From an uncultured Sphingobacteriales bacterium (lineage in GTDB: Bacteria > Bacteroidota > Bacteroidia > Chitinophagales > Chitinophagaceae): a stretch of DNA of 25,487 nt. The DNA lies in contig CAMLFX010000040.1 of the NCBI GenBank assembly GCA_946479435.1, forward strand, positions 1 to 25,487, given 5' to 3'. How positions within the stretch are numbered: position 1 is the first letter of the stretch; each line of letters starts with the position of its first letter. Below, piece after piece: positions 1-8,249 of the stretch. The position numbers and the translations under genes are program-made. The notes under the pieces were generated by a model. The model had not been told where the DNA came from. It worked only from the letters and a program-made list of their open reading frames with translations, and did no database searches.

Positions 1-381
1 AGACCTAATCATATTGAAACAGTAACCAATGCTGAAAATGTTGTGAATATAGATGTGACTTTTGCCGGCAGGAAAGAGATCGTAACATCCAAAGATTTCA
101 GGGGTGGTAATGTACATACTACATTTGGTGGGGTAGAACTGAACCTGGTACAGGCAGAAACCATAACACAACCTATAGTGCTGAATGTAAAGGTTTCATT
201 TGGCGGGGTAGAGCTAATAGTACCATCGCACTGGGAAATACAAAATGAAATAGAAACTACACTAGGAAACGTAGAAGACCATAGGGCAATAAGAACGGGT
301 ACGTCATCAACAGAAGAAAGAAAAGTGCTCATACTGAGAGGTAGCTGCAGTTTTGGCAGCGTAGAAATCAAATCATATTAA
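1..381 (+). CDS. LiaF-like cell-envelope stress protein, C-terminal part (5' end outside window)
   Basis: The reading frame is open from base 1 and ends at a TAA at 379-381, so the window holds only the last ~126 residues. An internal GTG at 43 is not a credible start because the frame continues upstream. The visible part is a run of beta-strand repeats with the recurring pattern TFGGVEL / SFGGVEL / SFGSVEI, followed by a PSHWEI-type strand. This is typical of the C-terminal beta-helical domain of LiaF-type (cell wall-active antibiotic response, DUF2154-like) proteins, which are normally anchored by N-terminal membrane helices outside this window. In Firmicutes, LiaF modulates an envelope-stress two-component system. 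Here the downstream genes include a LytS/LytTR pair on the same strand, which is consistent with a related sensory role, but that link is inferred from position only. Confidence 0.7.
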   Translation, partial: RPNHIETVTNAENVVNIDVTFAGRKEIVTSKDFRGGNVHTTFGGVELNLVQAETITQPIVLNVKVSFGGVELIVPSHWEIQNEIETTLGNVEDHRAIRTGTSSTEERKVLILRGSCSFGSVEIKSY

Positions 382-404
382 TTAAGCATTTAAAACAGTA
401 TTTT

Positions 405-701
405 ATGCAGGCATATACAGCACAAGCTATATACAGAATAAAATGCGAAGGCGTGAGGAGTGAGCAATATGAAGAGCAATGGCGCATAGTGTATGCGGAT
501 GACGATATAGAAGCCCTGGCTAAGGCGAGAAATATTGCGGCTGAAGAAGAGGCAACTTTTGCAGACAGACATGGAAGGATAATAAACTGGGAATTGGTTG
601 CAATAAAAGACCTGCAACCTATAGAGCTGAAACAGGGAGGTTTGTTGTTTTCAGTACTTAGGGAAATAGAACCAATAGCCGACCCTGTTTGGGCTGAATA
701 G
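405..701 (+). CDS. small DUF4288-like protein
   Basis: This 98-residue soluble protein has no signal peptide or membrane segment. It starts at an ATG 23 bases after the LiaF-like stop. The opening strand (AQAIYRIKC), the EEQWRIVYADD segment, the helix DIEALAKARNIAAEEE and the later WELVAIKDLQPIEL resemble the DUF4288 family, small proteins of unknown function common in Bacteroidota. I recognise the family by its pattern only and cannot score it. Its position between the LiaF-like gene and the kinase, all on the same strand with gaps under 25 bases, suggests one transcription unit. No catalytic residues are apparent and no function can be assigned. Confidence 0.6.
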   Translation: MQAYTAQAIYRIKCEGVRSEQYEEQWRIVYADDDIEALAKARNIAAEEEATFADRHGRIINWELVAIKDLQPIELKQGGLLFSVLREIEPIADPVWAE

Positions 702-713
702 AAATAAATTGTA

Positions 714-1748
714 TTGAAATTATTTCAGAAAAATATAAAATGGTTGTTGCCGGTATCGATAGTTTCGATACTGGTAATACATGTTTTTTTCCTGTATTAT
801 GAAACAGGCATAGGGTGGGATGATGCGCTTACTGATTCTATTTCCGATACCATTATACTTTCATTTGCATTGTGGGGCACATTCCTGATAGTAGGTAGTT
901 ACCCTACACGTGTCGGCATTGTCGTTTATGCATTGATAGTAGGTCTGTTTATGGGTATACTATCGAGCTATGTAGAATGGTATTCGCTAAAGATAATAGA
1001 GGGCAGGGATGACCAGAAATACATGAACTGGCTTTTTACTTCATTGCCCGCCCGTTATTTATTCAATTGTATTATATGTATGTGGATATCAACGGTAATA
1101 GCTATAAGTAAACGTTCATTGGAGTTCAAGCAAAAATTTCAGCAACAGACCGATGCATCTGTTTTATTAAAAGAAGCAGAATTGTATAAGTTGAGACAGC
1201 AATTGCAACCGCACTTTTTATATAATAGCCTCAACTCCATAAGCGCACTTACCATGATACAGCCCGAAAAAGCCCAGGACATGATAGGTAAGCTATCGGA
1301 ATTCTTGCGTAGTTCTGTGAAAAGAGATACTGAGGAAAGAATAACGATAAATGATGAGCTTAGTTATATACAAACCTATTTGTCTATAGAGTCGATAAGA
1401 TTTGGTGACAGGCTGAAGGTTGAATTTATAAAAGACGATTCGGCTACAGGGGCAATGATACCGCCATTTTTATTGCAACCGTTGTTAGAGAATGCTATAA
1501 AATTTGGACTATACGGAATTACAGGTGCCGTAACAATTAGTATGCATATTGTACAAAAAGATGATGTGCTGTCTATATCCATTAGTAATCCCTACGATCC
1601 TCAAACAAGTATGCCTAAGGGTACAGGCTTTGGAATTGAGGGTGTAAAACGCAGATTATACCTTTTGTATGCACGTACCGATTTATTACATACTGAAAGT
1701 GACGGACATACATTTACTGCAATATTAACTATACCACAGCATGTATAA
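714..1748 (+). CDS. LytS/YehU-type sensor histidine kinase
   Basis: This is a membrane histidine kinase of the LytS (His_kinase, PF06580) class. It would autophosphorylate and pass the phosphate to the response regulator encoded immediately downstream. Four membrane helices are visible at about residues 8-29, 45-63, 66-85 and 114-132. A short coiled linker is followed by the phospho-acceptor motif PHFLYNSLNSISAL with His167, an N-box around Asn260 (LLENAIKFG), and a glycine-rich G-box (GTGFGIEGVKRRL) near the C-terminus. No extracellular sensor domain is present, so the signal is probably read in the membrane. The start is a TTG at 714. An in-frame stop at 705-707 leaves no upstream ATG, and the next Met lies inside the third helix. 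The 3' end overlaps the regulator gene by 8 bases, which implies translational coupling. Confidence 0.92.
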   Translation: MKLFQKNIKWLLPVSIVSILVIHVFFLYYETGIGWDDALTDSISDTIILSFALWGTFLIVGSYPTRVGIVVYALIVGLFMGILSSYVEWYSLKIIEGRDDQKYMNWLFTSLPARYLFNCIICMWISTVIAISKRSLEFKQKFQQQTDASVLLKEAELYKLRQQLQPHFLYNSLNSISALTMIQPEKAQDMIGKLSEFLRSSVKRDTEERITINDELSYIQTYLSIESIRFGDRLKVEFIKDDSATGAMIPPFLLQPLLENAIKFGLYGITGAVTISMHIVQKDDVLSISISNPYDPQTSMPKGTGFGIEGVKRRLYLLYARTDLLHTESDGHTFTAILTIPQHV

Positions 1749-2481
1749 AGTAATACTTATTGATGATGAGCCTTTAGCCAGGCAACTCATAAAAACATTT
1801 TTGAAGGCATACAGCGAAATAGAAGTAGTAGCTGAGTGTGGCGATGGTTTTGAGGGATTTAAAGCTATACAGGAATTATCGCCGGATCTTATATTCCTGG
1901 ATGTACAAATGCCCAGGGTAAATGGTTTCGAGATGCTAGAATTGCTGGAAAAGAAGCCATCGGTAATTTTTACAACAGCCTTTGATGAATATGCTGTTAA
2001 GGCTTTTGAAGCACACGCCATAGATTATTTACTAAAACCGGTAAGTAAAGAACGCTTTGAAAAAGCGATTAATAAATGGTTAGCGCAAGCTGCAACAAGT
2101 ATGCAAACACAAACAGTGCATGATATTCTTACTAATAATGTGTATGAAGGTTATCAACATAGAATAGTGGTAAAAGATAATGGTATGATACGCATTATAC
2201 CGGCACAGGACATACATTATATTGAAGCAAATGATGATTATGTGAAAATTGTAACTGAAGATGGCAGTTACCTTAAAAAAAGTACCTTAAGTCATATAGA
2301 ACAAAGTCTTGATCCACAACAATTCATACGTGTACATAGATCTTATTTAGTGCCTGTTACACAGCTTTCTAAAATAGAGCCATACGAAAAAGAAAGCCAC
2401 GTTGCACTGCTGCATTGTGGCTCTAAAGTATTGGTAAGTAAAAGCGGGATGGCTAAACTGAAATCAGTATTAGGCTGGTAA
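1741..2481 (+). CDS. LytTR-family response regulator
   Basis: This 246-residue cytoplasmic transcription regulator is the partner of the upstream kinase. The N-terminal receiver domain (about 1-120) shows the acidic pair Asp8/Asp9, the phospho-acceptor Asp54 in LIFLDVQMPR, Thr78/Thr79 and the conserved Lys99 in LLKP. The C-terminal LytTR DNA-binding domain (about 140-240) has the family signatures IHYIEANDDYVKI, LKKSTLSHIEQSL and FIRVHRSYLVPV. The ATG lies 8 bases inside the kinase gene. Regulators of this family often control envelope and exopolysaccharide genes, so control of the adjacent glycan locus is possible, but nothing in the sequence proves it. The gene ends 8 bases before the convergent dehydratase-like gene, with no obvious terminator between them. 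Confidence 0.94.
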   Translation: MYKVILIDDEPLARQLIKTFLKAYSEIEVVAECGDGFEGFKAIQELSPDLIFLDVQMPRVNGFEMLELLEKKPSVIFTTAFDEYAVKAFEAHAIDYLLKPVSKERFEKAINKWLAQAATSMQTQTVHDILTNNVYEGYQHRIVVKDNGMIRIIPAQDIHYIEANDDYVKIVTEDGSYLKKSTLSHIEQSLDPQQFIRVHRSYLVPVTQLSKIEPYEKESHVALLHCGSKVLVSKSGMAKLKSVLGW

Positions 2482-2489
2482 TATCGCTA

Positions 2490-3695
2490 TTATATATTCT
2501 TCATAAATTCTGTAACGCTTTCCATAACATGGGTTATTTGTGCGTCATTTAATCCATGGTGGCATGCCAGCAACATACCTCCGCGCATTACTTTGTCAGA
2601 TTCAGGATAACCACCTTTTGCTGCTTTATGAGGTTGGTTTTTGAAACCTGGCTGACGTAAAATATTACCCGTAAATACTGTACGTGTTTGTATATTTCTT
2701 TTTTCAAGGAATATTTGTAAGTCGCGGCGTATAAAAGGTGCTGTTTCGCGTATGGTAACTGCGAATGCCAGCCAACCTGTACGTGAGTTAGGCAATTGCT
2801 TAGGTAATATAAAATACTCCTCATATTGGCTAAAGAACTCACGCATACGTTTATAGTTTGCAGTACGCGTATCAATATTCTGGGCTAACTTATTTAACTG
2901 AACAATGCCAAAAGCTGCACCCATTTCAGATGGTTCTATATTATATCCGGGTTCTTCAAAAACAAATTTAGCATCGTAAGGAATGCCTTCTATTTCTACA
3001 TTGAACCGGTTCTCTATTTTTTCAGATTCTACAAATAAAGAAGAGCTACGGCCCCAGCTGCGCAATAATCTACCACGATCATAATATGCATCGTTATTTA
3101 CACATAGCATACCGCCATTGCCTGCGCAATTTATAATGTGTGAACCATAAAAGCTTGTCGTGCTCATGTCGGTAAAACGACCTGAAGAAGATCCGTCAAT
3201 TTCAGCTCCTAATGTATCGGCTGAATCTTCCAATAAAAATAAATTGTGCTTGTCTGCTATTTCACGAAGGCTTCTCCAGTCGGGTAGGTTACCCATGAGG
3301 TTAGGTATAATCATCGCCTTTGTTTTCGGCGTTATCATTTCCTCTACTTTATTTACGTCAAGGTTATAAGTTCCTTCTTCTACATCTACAAATGCCGGAA
3401 TCCAACCCTTTTTTACTTGTGGTGCTACTGTTGTTGAGAATGTGAGTGCGGGGGTTATTATCTCGGCGCCTTTTTCATAGTCTAAAAGGTCGGCAGCAAG
3501 ATAAAGGGCTGAAGAACCACTATTGACCATTATGCCATAATTTTTAGCATACAGTTTTGCTATGCGTTCTTCCATTTCACGTACATTCTTACCCATTTGG
3601 GTAGAGGTACGCAGCACATTTACTACTGCTTCAATTTCTTCTTCCCCGTGAACAGTTTTGCCATAGGGTACGTGTATGTAATCTGTCTGTAACAT
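2490..3695 (-). CDS. DegT/DnrJ-fold PLP enzyme with His in place of the catalytic Lys; probable nucleotide-sugar 3-dehydratase (ColD/RfbH-like)
   Basis: This 401-residue protein has the fold-type I features of the DegT/DnrJ/EryC1/StrS family: an NSGSSALYLA cofactor-phosphate loop, Asp157 in FLLEDSAD to pair with the pyridine nitrogen, and a PGYNIEPSEMGAA segment. At the position of the Schiff-base lysine the sequence reads SFYGSHIINC, giving His186. The adjacent family member in this window reads SFHPRKSVTT there. His at this site is the hallmark of PLP/PMP-dependent sugar 3-dehydratases such as ColD, which acts on GDP-4-keto-6-deoxymannose, and the RfbH/AscC enzymes, which act on CDP-4-keto-6-deoxyglucose. 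The PGYN..P.EM segment and the overall length look closer to ColD. Because gmd in this window makes the ColD substrate, a GDP-3,6-dideoxyhexose route is plausible. The substrate is inferred. The usual EGG after the Lys loop reads GNGG here, so a diverged activity remains possible. Confidence 0.8.
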   Translation of the reverse strand: MLQTDYIHVPYGKTVHGEEEIEAVVNVLRTSTQMGKNVREMEERIAKLYAKNYGIMVNSGSSALYLAADLLDYEKGAEIITPALTFSTTVAPQVKKGWIPAFVDVEEGTYNLDVNKVEEMITPKTKAMIIPNLMGNLPDWRSLREIADKHNLFLLEDSADTLGAEIDGSSSGRFTDMSTTSFYGSHIINCAGNGGMLCVNNDAYYDRGRLLRSWGRSSSLFVESEKIENRFNVEIEGIPYDAKFVFEEPGYNIEPSEMGAAFGIVQLNKLAQNIDTRTANYKRMREFFSQYEEYFILPKQLPNSRTGWLAFAVTIRETAPFIRRDLQIFLEKRNIQTRTVFTGNILRQPGFKNQPHKAAKGGYPESDKVMRGGMLLACHHGLNDAQITHVMESVTEFMKNI

Positions 3696-3740
3696 TTTTT
3701 ATGTGTTATATTGTGGAATGCGAATGTAATATATACGTTG

Positions 3741-3768
3741 CAAATTAGTTAGTTAATGATTTCTCAAA
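3741..3768 (-). promoter_or_regulatory. candidate Bacteroidota promoter for the 3-dehydratase-like gene
   Basis: The 91-base gap between the M16 peptidase stop and this gene start contains, on the minus strand, TTTG (3768 to 3765), 17 bases, then TAATTTG (3747 to 3741). This resembles the Bacteroidota TTTG / TAnnTTTG arrangement, but the -7 box is one base short and the spacing is at the low end. It is a weak call, made mainly because the gap needs a promoter if the two genes are not cotranscribed. Confidence 0.25.
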
Positions 3769-3786
3769 ATATGAGTTTAACCTATA

Positions 3787-6696
3787 CTATTTGTTTTGTC
3801 TGATTGTGCTGGAGCCTGGTGCAGGTGAAGCCATAGGCGCAGGTATAGGTGGGGTAGCCAGTGCTGTTGGGTCGCCATCAGTATTCAGCTCTACCACTTC
3901 GAAGCCAAGCTTTTTTATGTTGTTCATAACTTTTGCTTTATCCCCTACTAGTAGAATGTTTATGTTGTCAACATCCGGAGCATATTGTTTTATGATCGGT
4001 TCCAGATCGGCTACAGTCAATTTGTTCAATAGTTCATTTTGTTTTTTAGGGAAATCGGCAGAAAGGTTATATTCTAGAATATTTGATAGAAAGCCGGCTT
4101 TTTGATAGCTAAGCTCATATTTCCTTGCTTCACTTTGGCCAATGGACATTTGTGTGAACTTTAGTTCTTCGGGGGTTAAACCATTGGTTTTATACGTTTT
4201 CATTATTGAGACTATATCAGCCAAAGCACTATCAGTAGCATTAGCCTTTATACCAGCGCTGAAAAAATAGCTGCCTGTATGTTTATCGGCTGTATAGGCG
4301 CTACGGGCACCGTATGTCCAACCTTTATCTTCACGAAGATCAAGGTTTAAGCGGCTGTTAAAGGCACCACCGAAAGGATAGTTGATAATGGATGTTTTAT
4401 AATGATTGCCTAAAGCATCGTAAGTATTATTGGTTACATAGCCAATGCGGAATTCTGTTTGTGCAGCATTCGGCACATTGATGAAAAAGATTTTAGTTTT
4501 TCCTGGCATGGGAACTTTGGCAACCTGTGGCAGGATGATTTTTGTTGCTGGCAATTGCTGTACAAAGTCAATAGCTGCCAGAGCTTGCTTTTCTTCAATA
4601 TCACCCACAATTATTGCTTTGGCCCCGGTTTTTGAAATGAAGTTCTTGTAGTAATTGTTGATGTCCGATAATTGTATGTTCTCAACTGTTGCTTCAGTAC
4701 CCTGGTGTGGCCAGCCATATACGCTGCCTCTGCCATACTGTATTTTACCAAAAGTATTACTTGCAATGAACGCTGCCCTGGTTTTTGAATTGCGTAAATT
4801 TTCTATAAGCTTACTTTTATTCCTAATAAAGGCGTCTTCGGTAAATTGGGGATGTAACAAACGCTCTTCTGCTAAAGCCATTGTTTTATCCAGGTTTTTT
4901 GCAAGTGTAGTAATTGATACTTGTATGTCATCAATTGTTGAGTACACGGATATACTACTACCAAGCTTATCGAGTGCTACACTAAATTGCTCGGCAGTAT
5001 AATTTTTTGTGTCTTCCTGCATCATGGTGGCAAAAAGATTGGCGAGGCCGGCTTTATCGGCTGTTTCCATCATTTGCCCACCTTTAAATTGCAGGGTAAT
5101 ATTTATAATAGGTACTTCATTGGTTTTTGATCCTATAACCTCAATATTAGATGGCAGATCTTTACGCCAATATTCGGGAACTTTTACTACAGGATTAGTG
5201 CCGCTTTGAGGCGTCTTGCTACGATCAAAATTGTCTTTTGCTTTGTTGTATGTTAATGCATCATAACCATAGTTCGGTGCTTTATAACCTGTGTTTGATA
5301 CTGTATAATTGTCTTTTCCTGCAATATTTTTTTCATCTCCCTTTACAGTTACACTGACTACAAGTGGATTTTGAGATTTTATATATTGGTTATATACGCG
5401 CATAACGTCTTCTTTTGTCACGTTTCGGTATCTCTGCAGATCTTTGCCAATATAATTTGCATTGCCTAAAAAGGTTTGGTAAGAAGCTAATTGCGATACT
5501 TTTCCCGAAACACTTTCAAGCCCGTATATCGTTTCTGCCTCACGACTATTACGGAATTTTTCTATATCGTCATCCGTTACACCGTTTTTCTCAAAATCGG
5601 CAAATATGTCCTGTACTGCTTTTTCAATATCAGACAGTTGTTTGCCTTTAAAGGGAATGATGCTTACAACCAGTTCACCTGAAAGTTCCGTGTTGCTCTG
5701 ATACATTATAGAGTTAACGGCTATTTGCTTTTTATCCAGGTTTTTATAGAAATACGAGTCTTTGCCCCGACCAAGAATTTCAGCCAGACAATCAAGCGGA
5801 GCTTCATCTGAACTGTATGCAGGTACTGTTGGATATACTATACGAAGCATTGGTAATTTCGCATAATCATCCTTCATAGAAATATATCGTTTAGCAGATA
5901 TTTTAGTCACGGGCACGCGCACAGGTGCAACTTCAGGTCCGCGTGGAATTGCCCCGAAATATTTTTCTGCAAGTTTAAGTACTTCGCCAGTGCTTACATC
6001 GCCACCAATCGTCAATACTGCGTTGTTAGGGCCATACCAGCGTAAAAAGAAGTTTTTAAGGTCGTTAGCATTTACGCTATTAAGATCTTCAATGTAGCCT
6101 ATAGTAAGCCAGGAATAAGGATGGCCATAAGGGTATAGATTTTTGGCTGTCACTTCACTAACCAGGCCATAAGGTACATTGTCATAATTCTGGCCACGCT
6201 CATTCTTTACAGTTGCCCGTTGTACTTCAAATTTCTTTTGCGTAACAGCATCCAGTAAAAAACCCATACGGTCAGCTTCCAGCCACAGCATTTTTTCAAG
6301 CTGATTGCTTGGTACTGTTTCGAAATAGTTGGTGCGATCGCGGTTAGTAGTGCCATTTAGTGTGCCACCGGCTTCTGTTATTATTTTAAAATGCTGCTCA
6401 TCGGCTACATTATCAGATCCCTGGAACATCATATGCTCGAAAAAATGTGCAAAGCCTGATTTGCCGATCTCTTCTCTTGCTGAACCAACATGGTAAGTAA
6501 CATCTACATGCACAATCGGGTCTGAGTGATCTTCGTGCACAATAATAGTGAGGCCGTTTGGCAATTGATATTTTTCATAAGGTATTACCAATTCATCACC
6601 TTCCTTCGATATCTTTTCTATCAGCTTGGGTTGGGCATGCGATAGGGTAGATAGCATGATGCCACTTACAAGAAGTAGTAAGCATATTTTCTTCAT
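3787..6696 (-). CDS. secreted two-domain M16 family zinc metallopeptidase
   Basis: This 969-residue protein begins with a signal peptide (about 1-21, ending SHAQ), so it acts in the periplasm or beyond. The first M16 domain carries the inverted zinc motif HFFEH at residues 84-88, with Glu87 as the catalytic base, and the third zinc ligand is probably Glu166 in VKNERGQ. A second M16-type module follows from about residue 515. It has no HxxEH motif but keeps the family's substrate-clamp features, such as the RLNLDLREDKGWTYGARSAY region. This catalytic plus non-catalytic arrangement is normal for pitrilysin/processing-peptidase relatives. The last ~30 residues form a Pro/Ala-rich tail. M16 enzymes usually degrade unfolded peptides. 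A role in glycan assembly is not indicated, and the gene is probably a bystander in the locus. Confidence 0.94.
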   Translation of the reverse strand: MKKICLLLLVSGIMLSTLSHAQPKLIEKISKEGDELVIPYEKYQLPNGLTIIVHEDHSDPIVHVDVTYHVGSAREEIGKSGFAHFFEHMMFQGSDNVADEQHFKIITEAGGTLNGTTNRDRTNYFETVPSNQLEKMLWLEADRMGFLLDAVTQKKFEVQRATVKNERGQNYDNVPYGLVSEVTAKNLYPYGHPYSWLTIGYIEDLNSVNANDLKNFFLRWYGPNNAVLTIGGDVSTGEVLKLAEKYFGAIPRGPEVAPVRVPVTKISAKRYISMKDDYAKLPMLRIVYPTVPAYSSDEAPLDCLAEILGRGKDSYFYKNLDKKQIAVNSIMYQSNTELSGELVVSIIPFKGKQLSDIEKAVQDIFADFEKNGVTDDDIEKFRNSREAETIYGLESVSGKVSQLASYQTFLGNANYIGKDLQRYRNVTKEDVMRVYNQYIKSQNPLVVSVTVKGDEKNIAGKDNYTVSNTGYKAPNYGYDALTYNKAKDNFDRSKTPQSGTNPVVKVPEYWRKDLPSNIEVIGSKTNEVPIINITLQFKGGQMMETADKAGLANLFATMMQEDTKNYTAEQFSVALDKLGSSISVYSTIDDIQVSITTLAKNLDKTMALAEERLLHPQFTEDAFIRNKSKLIENLRNSKTRAAFIASNTFGKIQYGRGSVYGWPHQGTEATVENIQLSDINNYYKNFISKTGAKAIIVGDIEEKQALAAIDFVQQLPATKIILPQVAKVPMPGKTKIFFINVPNAAQTEFRIGYVTNNTYDALGNHYKTSIINYPFGGAFNSRLNLDLREDKGWTYGARSAYTADKHTGSYFFSAGIKANATDSALADIVSIMKTYKTNGLTPEELKFTQMSIGQSEARKYELSYQKAGFLSNILEYNLSADFPKKQNELLNKLTVADLEPIIKQYAPDVDNINILLVGDKAKVMNNIKKLGFEVVELNTDGDPTALATPPIPAPMASPAPGSSTIRQNK

Positions 6697-6741
6697 AGTT
6701 GGAAATTTGATACGTAAATATAGAGGAGTTTACCCATAATT

Positions 6742-6767
6742 AATAAGGCCGCAACAGCGGCCTTATT
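6742..6767 (-). terminator. hairpin terminator after the gmd-fcl-small protein unit
   Basis: The two arms 6742-6752 and 6757-6767 are perfectly complementary, giving an 11-base-pair stem (AATAAGGCCGC / GCGGCCTTATT) with an AACA loop. The stem has a GC-rich core and AT-rich base. It lies 21 bases downstream of the stop codon of the small secreted protein gene on the minus strand, and the sequence after the stem is T/A-rich (TTATTAATTA). This fits an intrinsic terminator and separates the gmd unit from the M16 peptidase gene. The U-tract is imperfect, so termination efficiency is uncertain. Confidence 0.75.
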
Positions 6768-6787
6768 GGAGTAATATCAGTTTCTCT

Positions 6788-7285
6788 TTAGTATTTACCT
6801 ATTATAATGGACCAGTTATCGGTACCGGCATTGTTTTCAGTATCGGGGTCGAAACGGGCATAAAATTTTCGGCCGTTATACATGAAGTAATCAAGCTGAT
6901 AGGTGTTCTTTACAATATCCAAAGAACGGTCGGCATGAAAGAAAGCATTATATATTTTTAGCAGTTCTTCTACTTTGCCCCTAACATTTATGCGGTTTAC
7001 TACTGTGCCATATCTATTGGTTTTAACACTGTAAATAATCTTCAATTGCTGGGCAGCATTGTTAACATAAATAAATGTCTTTTCTGCAGGGAGTGAGCTG
7101 TCAGCACTTTTAATACTATAGTCATGAGCATTAGCCATCATGGCATCGTTCATGGCAGGTGTGGTAGTTACCGATGAATCGATATTTAAATATGCCGGCG
7201 CATTAATAGTTGGTACGGATACAGATTGCGCATTTGCAACAATAGCAATAATTACAAGCTGTAATAGTAAGATTGTCTTTTTCAT
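6788..7285 (-). CDS. small secreted protein of unknown function
   Basis: This 165-residue protein has a clear signal peptide (MKKTILLLQLVIIAIVANAQ, cleavage near residue 20). The mature part is hydrophilic, with no cysteine, membrane helix or lipobox. The C-terminal half (about 85-165) looks like a compact alpha/beta unit: a strand KIIYSVKTNRYG, a helix RGKVEELLKIYNAFF, then the strands YQLDYFMYNGRKFYARFDPD and WSIIIGKY. I do not recognise the family. The gene starts 33 bases after fcl and is followed by a strong hairpin, so it is probably the last gene of a gmd-fcl operon. Whether it is functionally connected with fucose-type sugars or merely carried along cannot be told. Confidence 0.8.
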   Translation of the reverse strand: MKKTILLLQLVIIAIVANAQSVSVPTINAPAYLNIDSSVTTTPAMNDAMMANAHDYSIKSADSSLPAEKTFIYVNNAAQQLKIIYSVKTNRYGTVVNRINVRGKVEELLKIYNAFFHADRSLDIVKNTYQLDYFMYNGRKFYARFDPDTENNAGTDNWSIIIGKY

Positions 7286-7318
7286 TTTTTTTATGACACT
7301 GTTTAAAGTACCACAAAT

Positions 7319-8242
7319 TTAACTACTGAATTTGTTTTTATATACTGAATGGATGCCCGTTTGCAAATCAATAACAGGTTTCCACCCCATACTATTTATT
7401 TTCGAGCAGTCCATTAGCTTTCTAGGTGTGCCGTCGGCTTTGGTGGTGTCCCAATTGATTTCACCGGTATAACCGGTAATTTCTTTTACAAGCTTTGCCA
7501 GTTCTGCAATACTTATGTCCGTGCCATATCCAATATTTAAATGGCCAGCTTCATTATATTCCTGCATGAGAAATAGGCATGCTTTTGCAAGGTCGTCAAC
7601 ATATAGAAACTCCCGTTTGGGCGTTCCTGTGCCCCATAATGTTACAAATGGTGCGTTATTCACTTTTGCATCGTGAAACTTACGCAACATAGCAGGTAGC
7701 ACATGTGAATTATTGAGGTCGTAATTATCGTTTGGGCCATACAAATTTGTAGGCATGGCTGAAATGAAATTGCAACCGTACTGGCTGCGATATGCATCGC
7801 ACATTTTTATGCCTGCTATTTTAGCTATTGCATACGGCTCGTTGGTTGGTTCCAGCAAACCCGTAAGTAAATATTCTTCTTTAAGTGGTTGTGGTGCTAG
7901 CTTAGGGTAAATGCAAGAAGAACCAAGGAAGAGCAGTTTTTCAATCTTATTTACGTAAGCCTGGTGAATGACATTGTTTTGTATCATCAGGTTGTCGTAC
8001 AAAAAATCGGCACGGTAAGTATCGTTTGCAAGTATGCCACCTACTTTAGCTGCAGCCAGAAAAACATATTCAGGTTTTTCCAGGGCAAAAAAATCGGCTA
8101 CTTCTTTTTGGTTTCTTAAGTCCACTTCTTTGGAGGACCTTAATATTAAATTATTGTAGCCATTTGCCCTTAATATTCTTGTAATAGCACTGCCAACCAT
8201 ACCATTATGGCCTGCCACATATATACGGCTATTTTTTTGCAT
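7319..8242 (-). CDS. fcl: GDP-L-fucose synthase
   Basis: This NADPH-dependent 3,5-epimerase/4-reductase turns GDP-4-keto-6-deoxy-D-mannose, the Gmd product, into GDP-L-fucose in the cytoplasm. It is an extended short-chain dehydrogenase with the cofactor loop GHNGMVGSA at residues 11-19. The catalytic set is Ser108 (in GSSCIYPK), Tyr137 and Lys141 (YAIAK), with the epimerase residues Cys110 and His180 (NNSHVLPAM), all in the spacing of the E. coli enzyme. The ATG at 8242 is preferred over a TTG one codon upstream and gives 307 residues, the usual length. It lies 7 bases after the gmd stop. The related ColC enzyme of colitose synthesis has the same fold, so an alternative or additional substrate cannot be excluded given the ColD-like gene nearby. 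Confidence 0.93.
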   Translation of the reverse strand: MQKNSRIYVAGHNGMVGSAITRILRANGYNNLILRSSKEVDLRNQKEVADFFALEKPEYVFLAAAKVGGILANDTYRADFLYDNLMIQNNVIHQAYVNKIEKLLFLGSSCIYPKLAPQPLKEEYLLTGLLEPTNEPYAIAKIAGIKMCDAYRSQYGCNFISAMPTNLYGPNDNYDLNNSHVLPAMLRKFHDAKVNNAPFVTLWGTGTPKREFLYVDDLAKACLFLMQEYNEAGHLNIGYGTDISIAELAKLVKEITGYTGEINWDTTKADGTPRKLMDCSKINSMGWKPVIDLQTGIHSVYKNKFSS

Positions 8243-8249
8243 CAATTCT

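Noticed and set aside
2482..2489. bidirectional terminator between the response regulator and the dehydratase-like gene
   Set aside because: Only 8 bases separate the stops and I found no hairpin of useful length around them.
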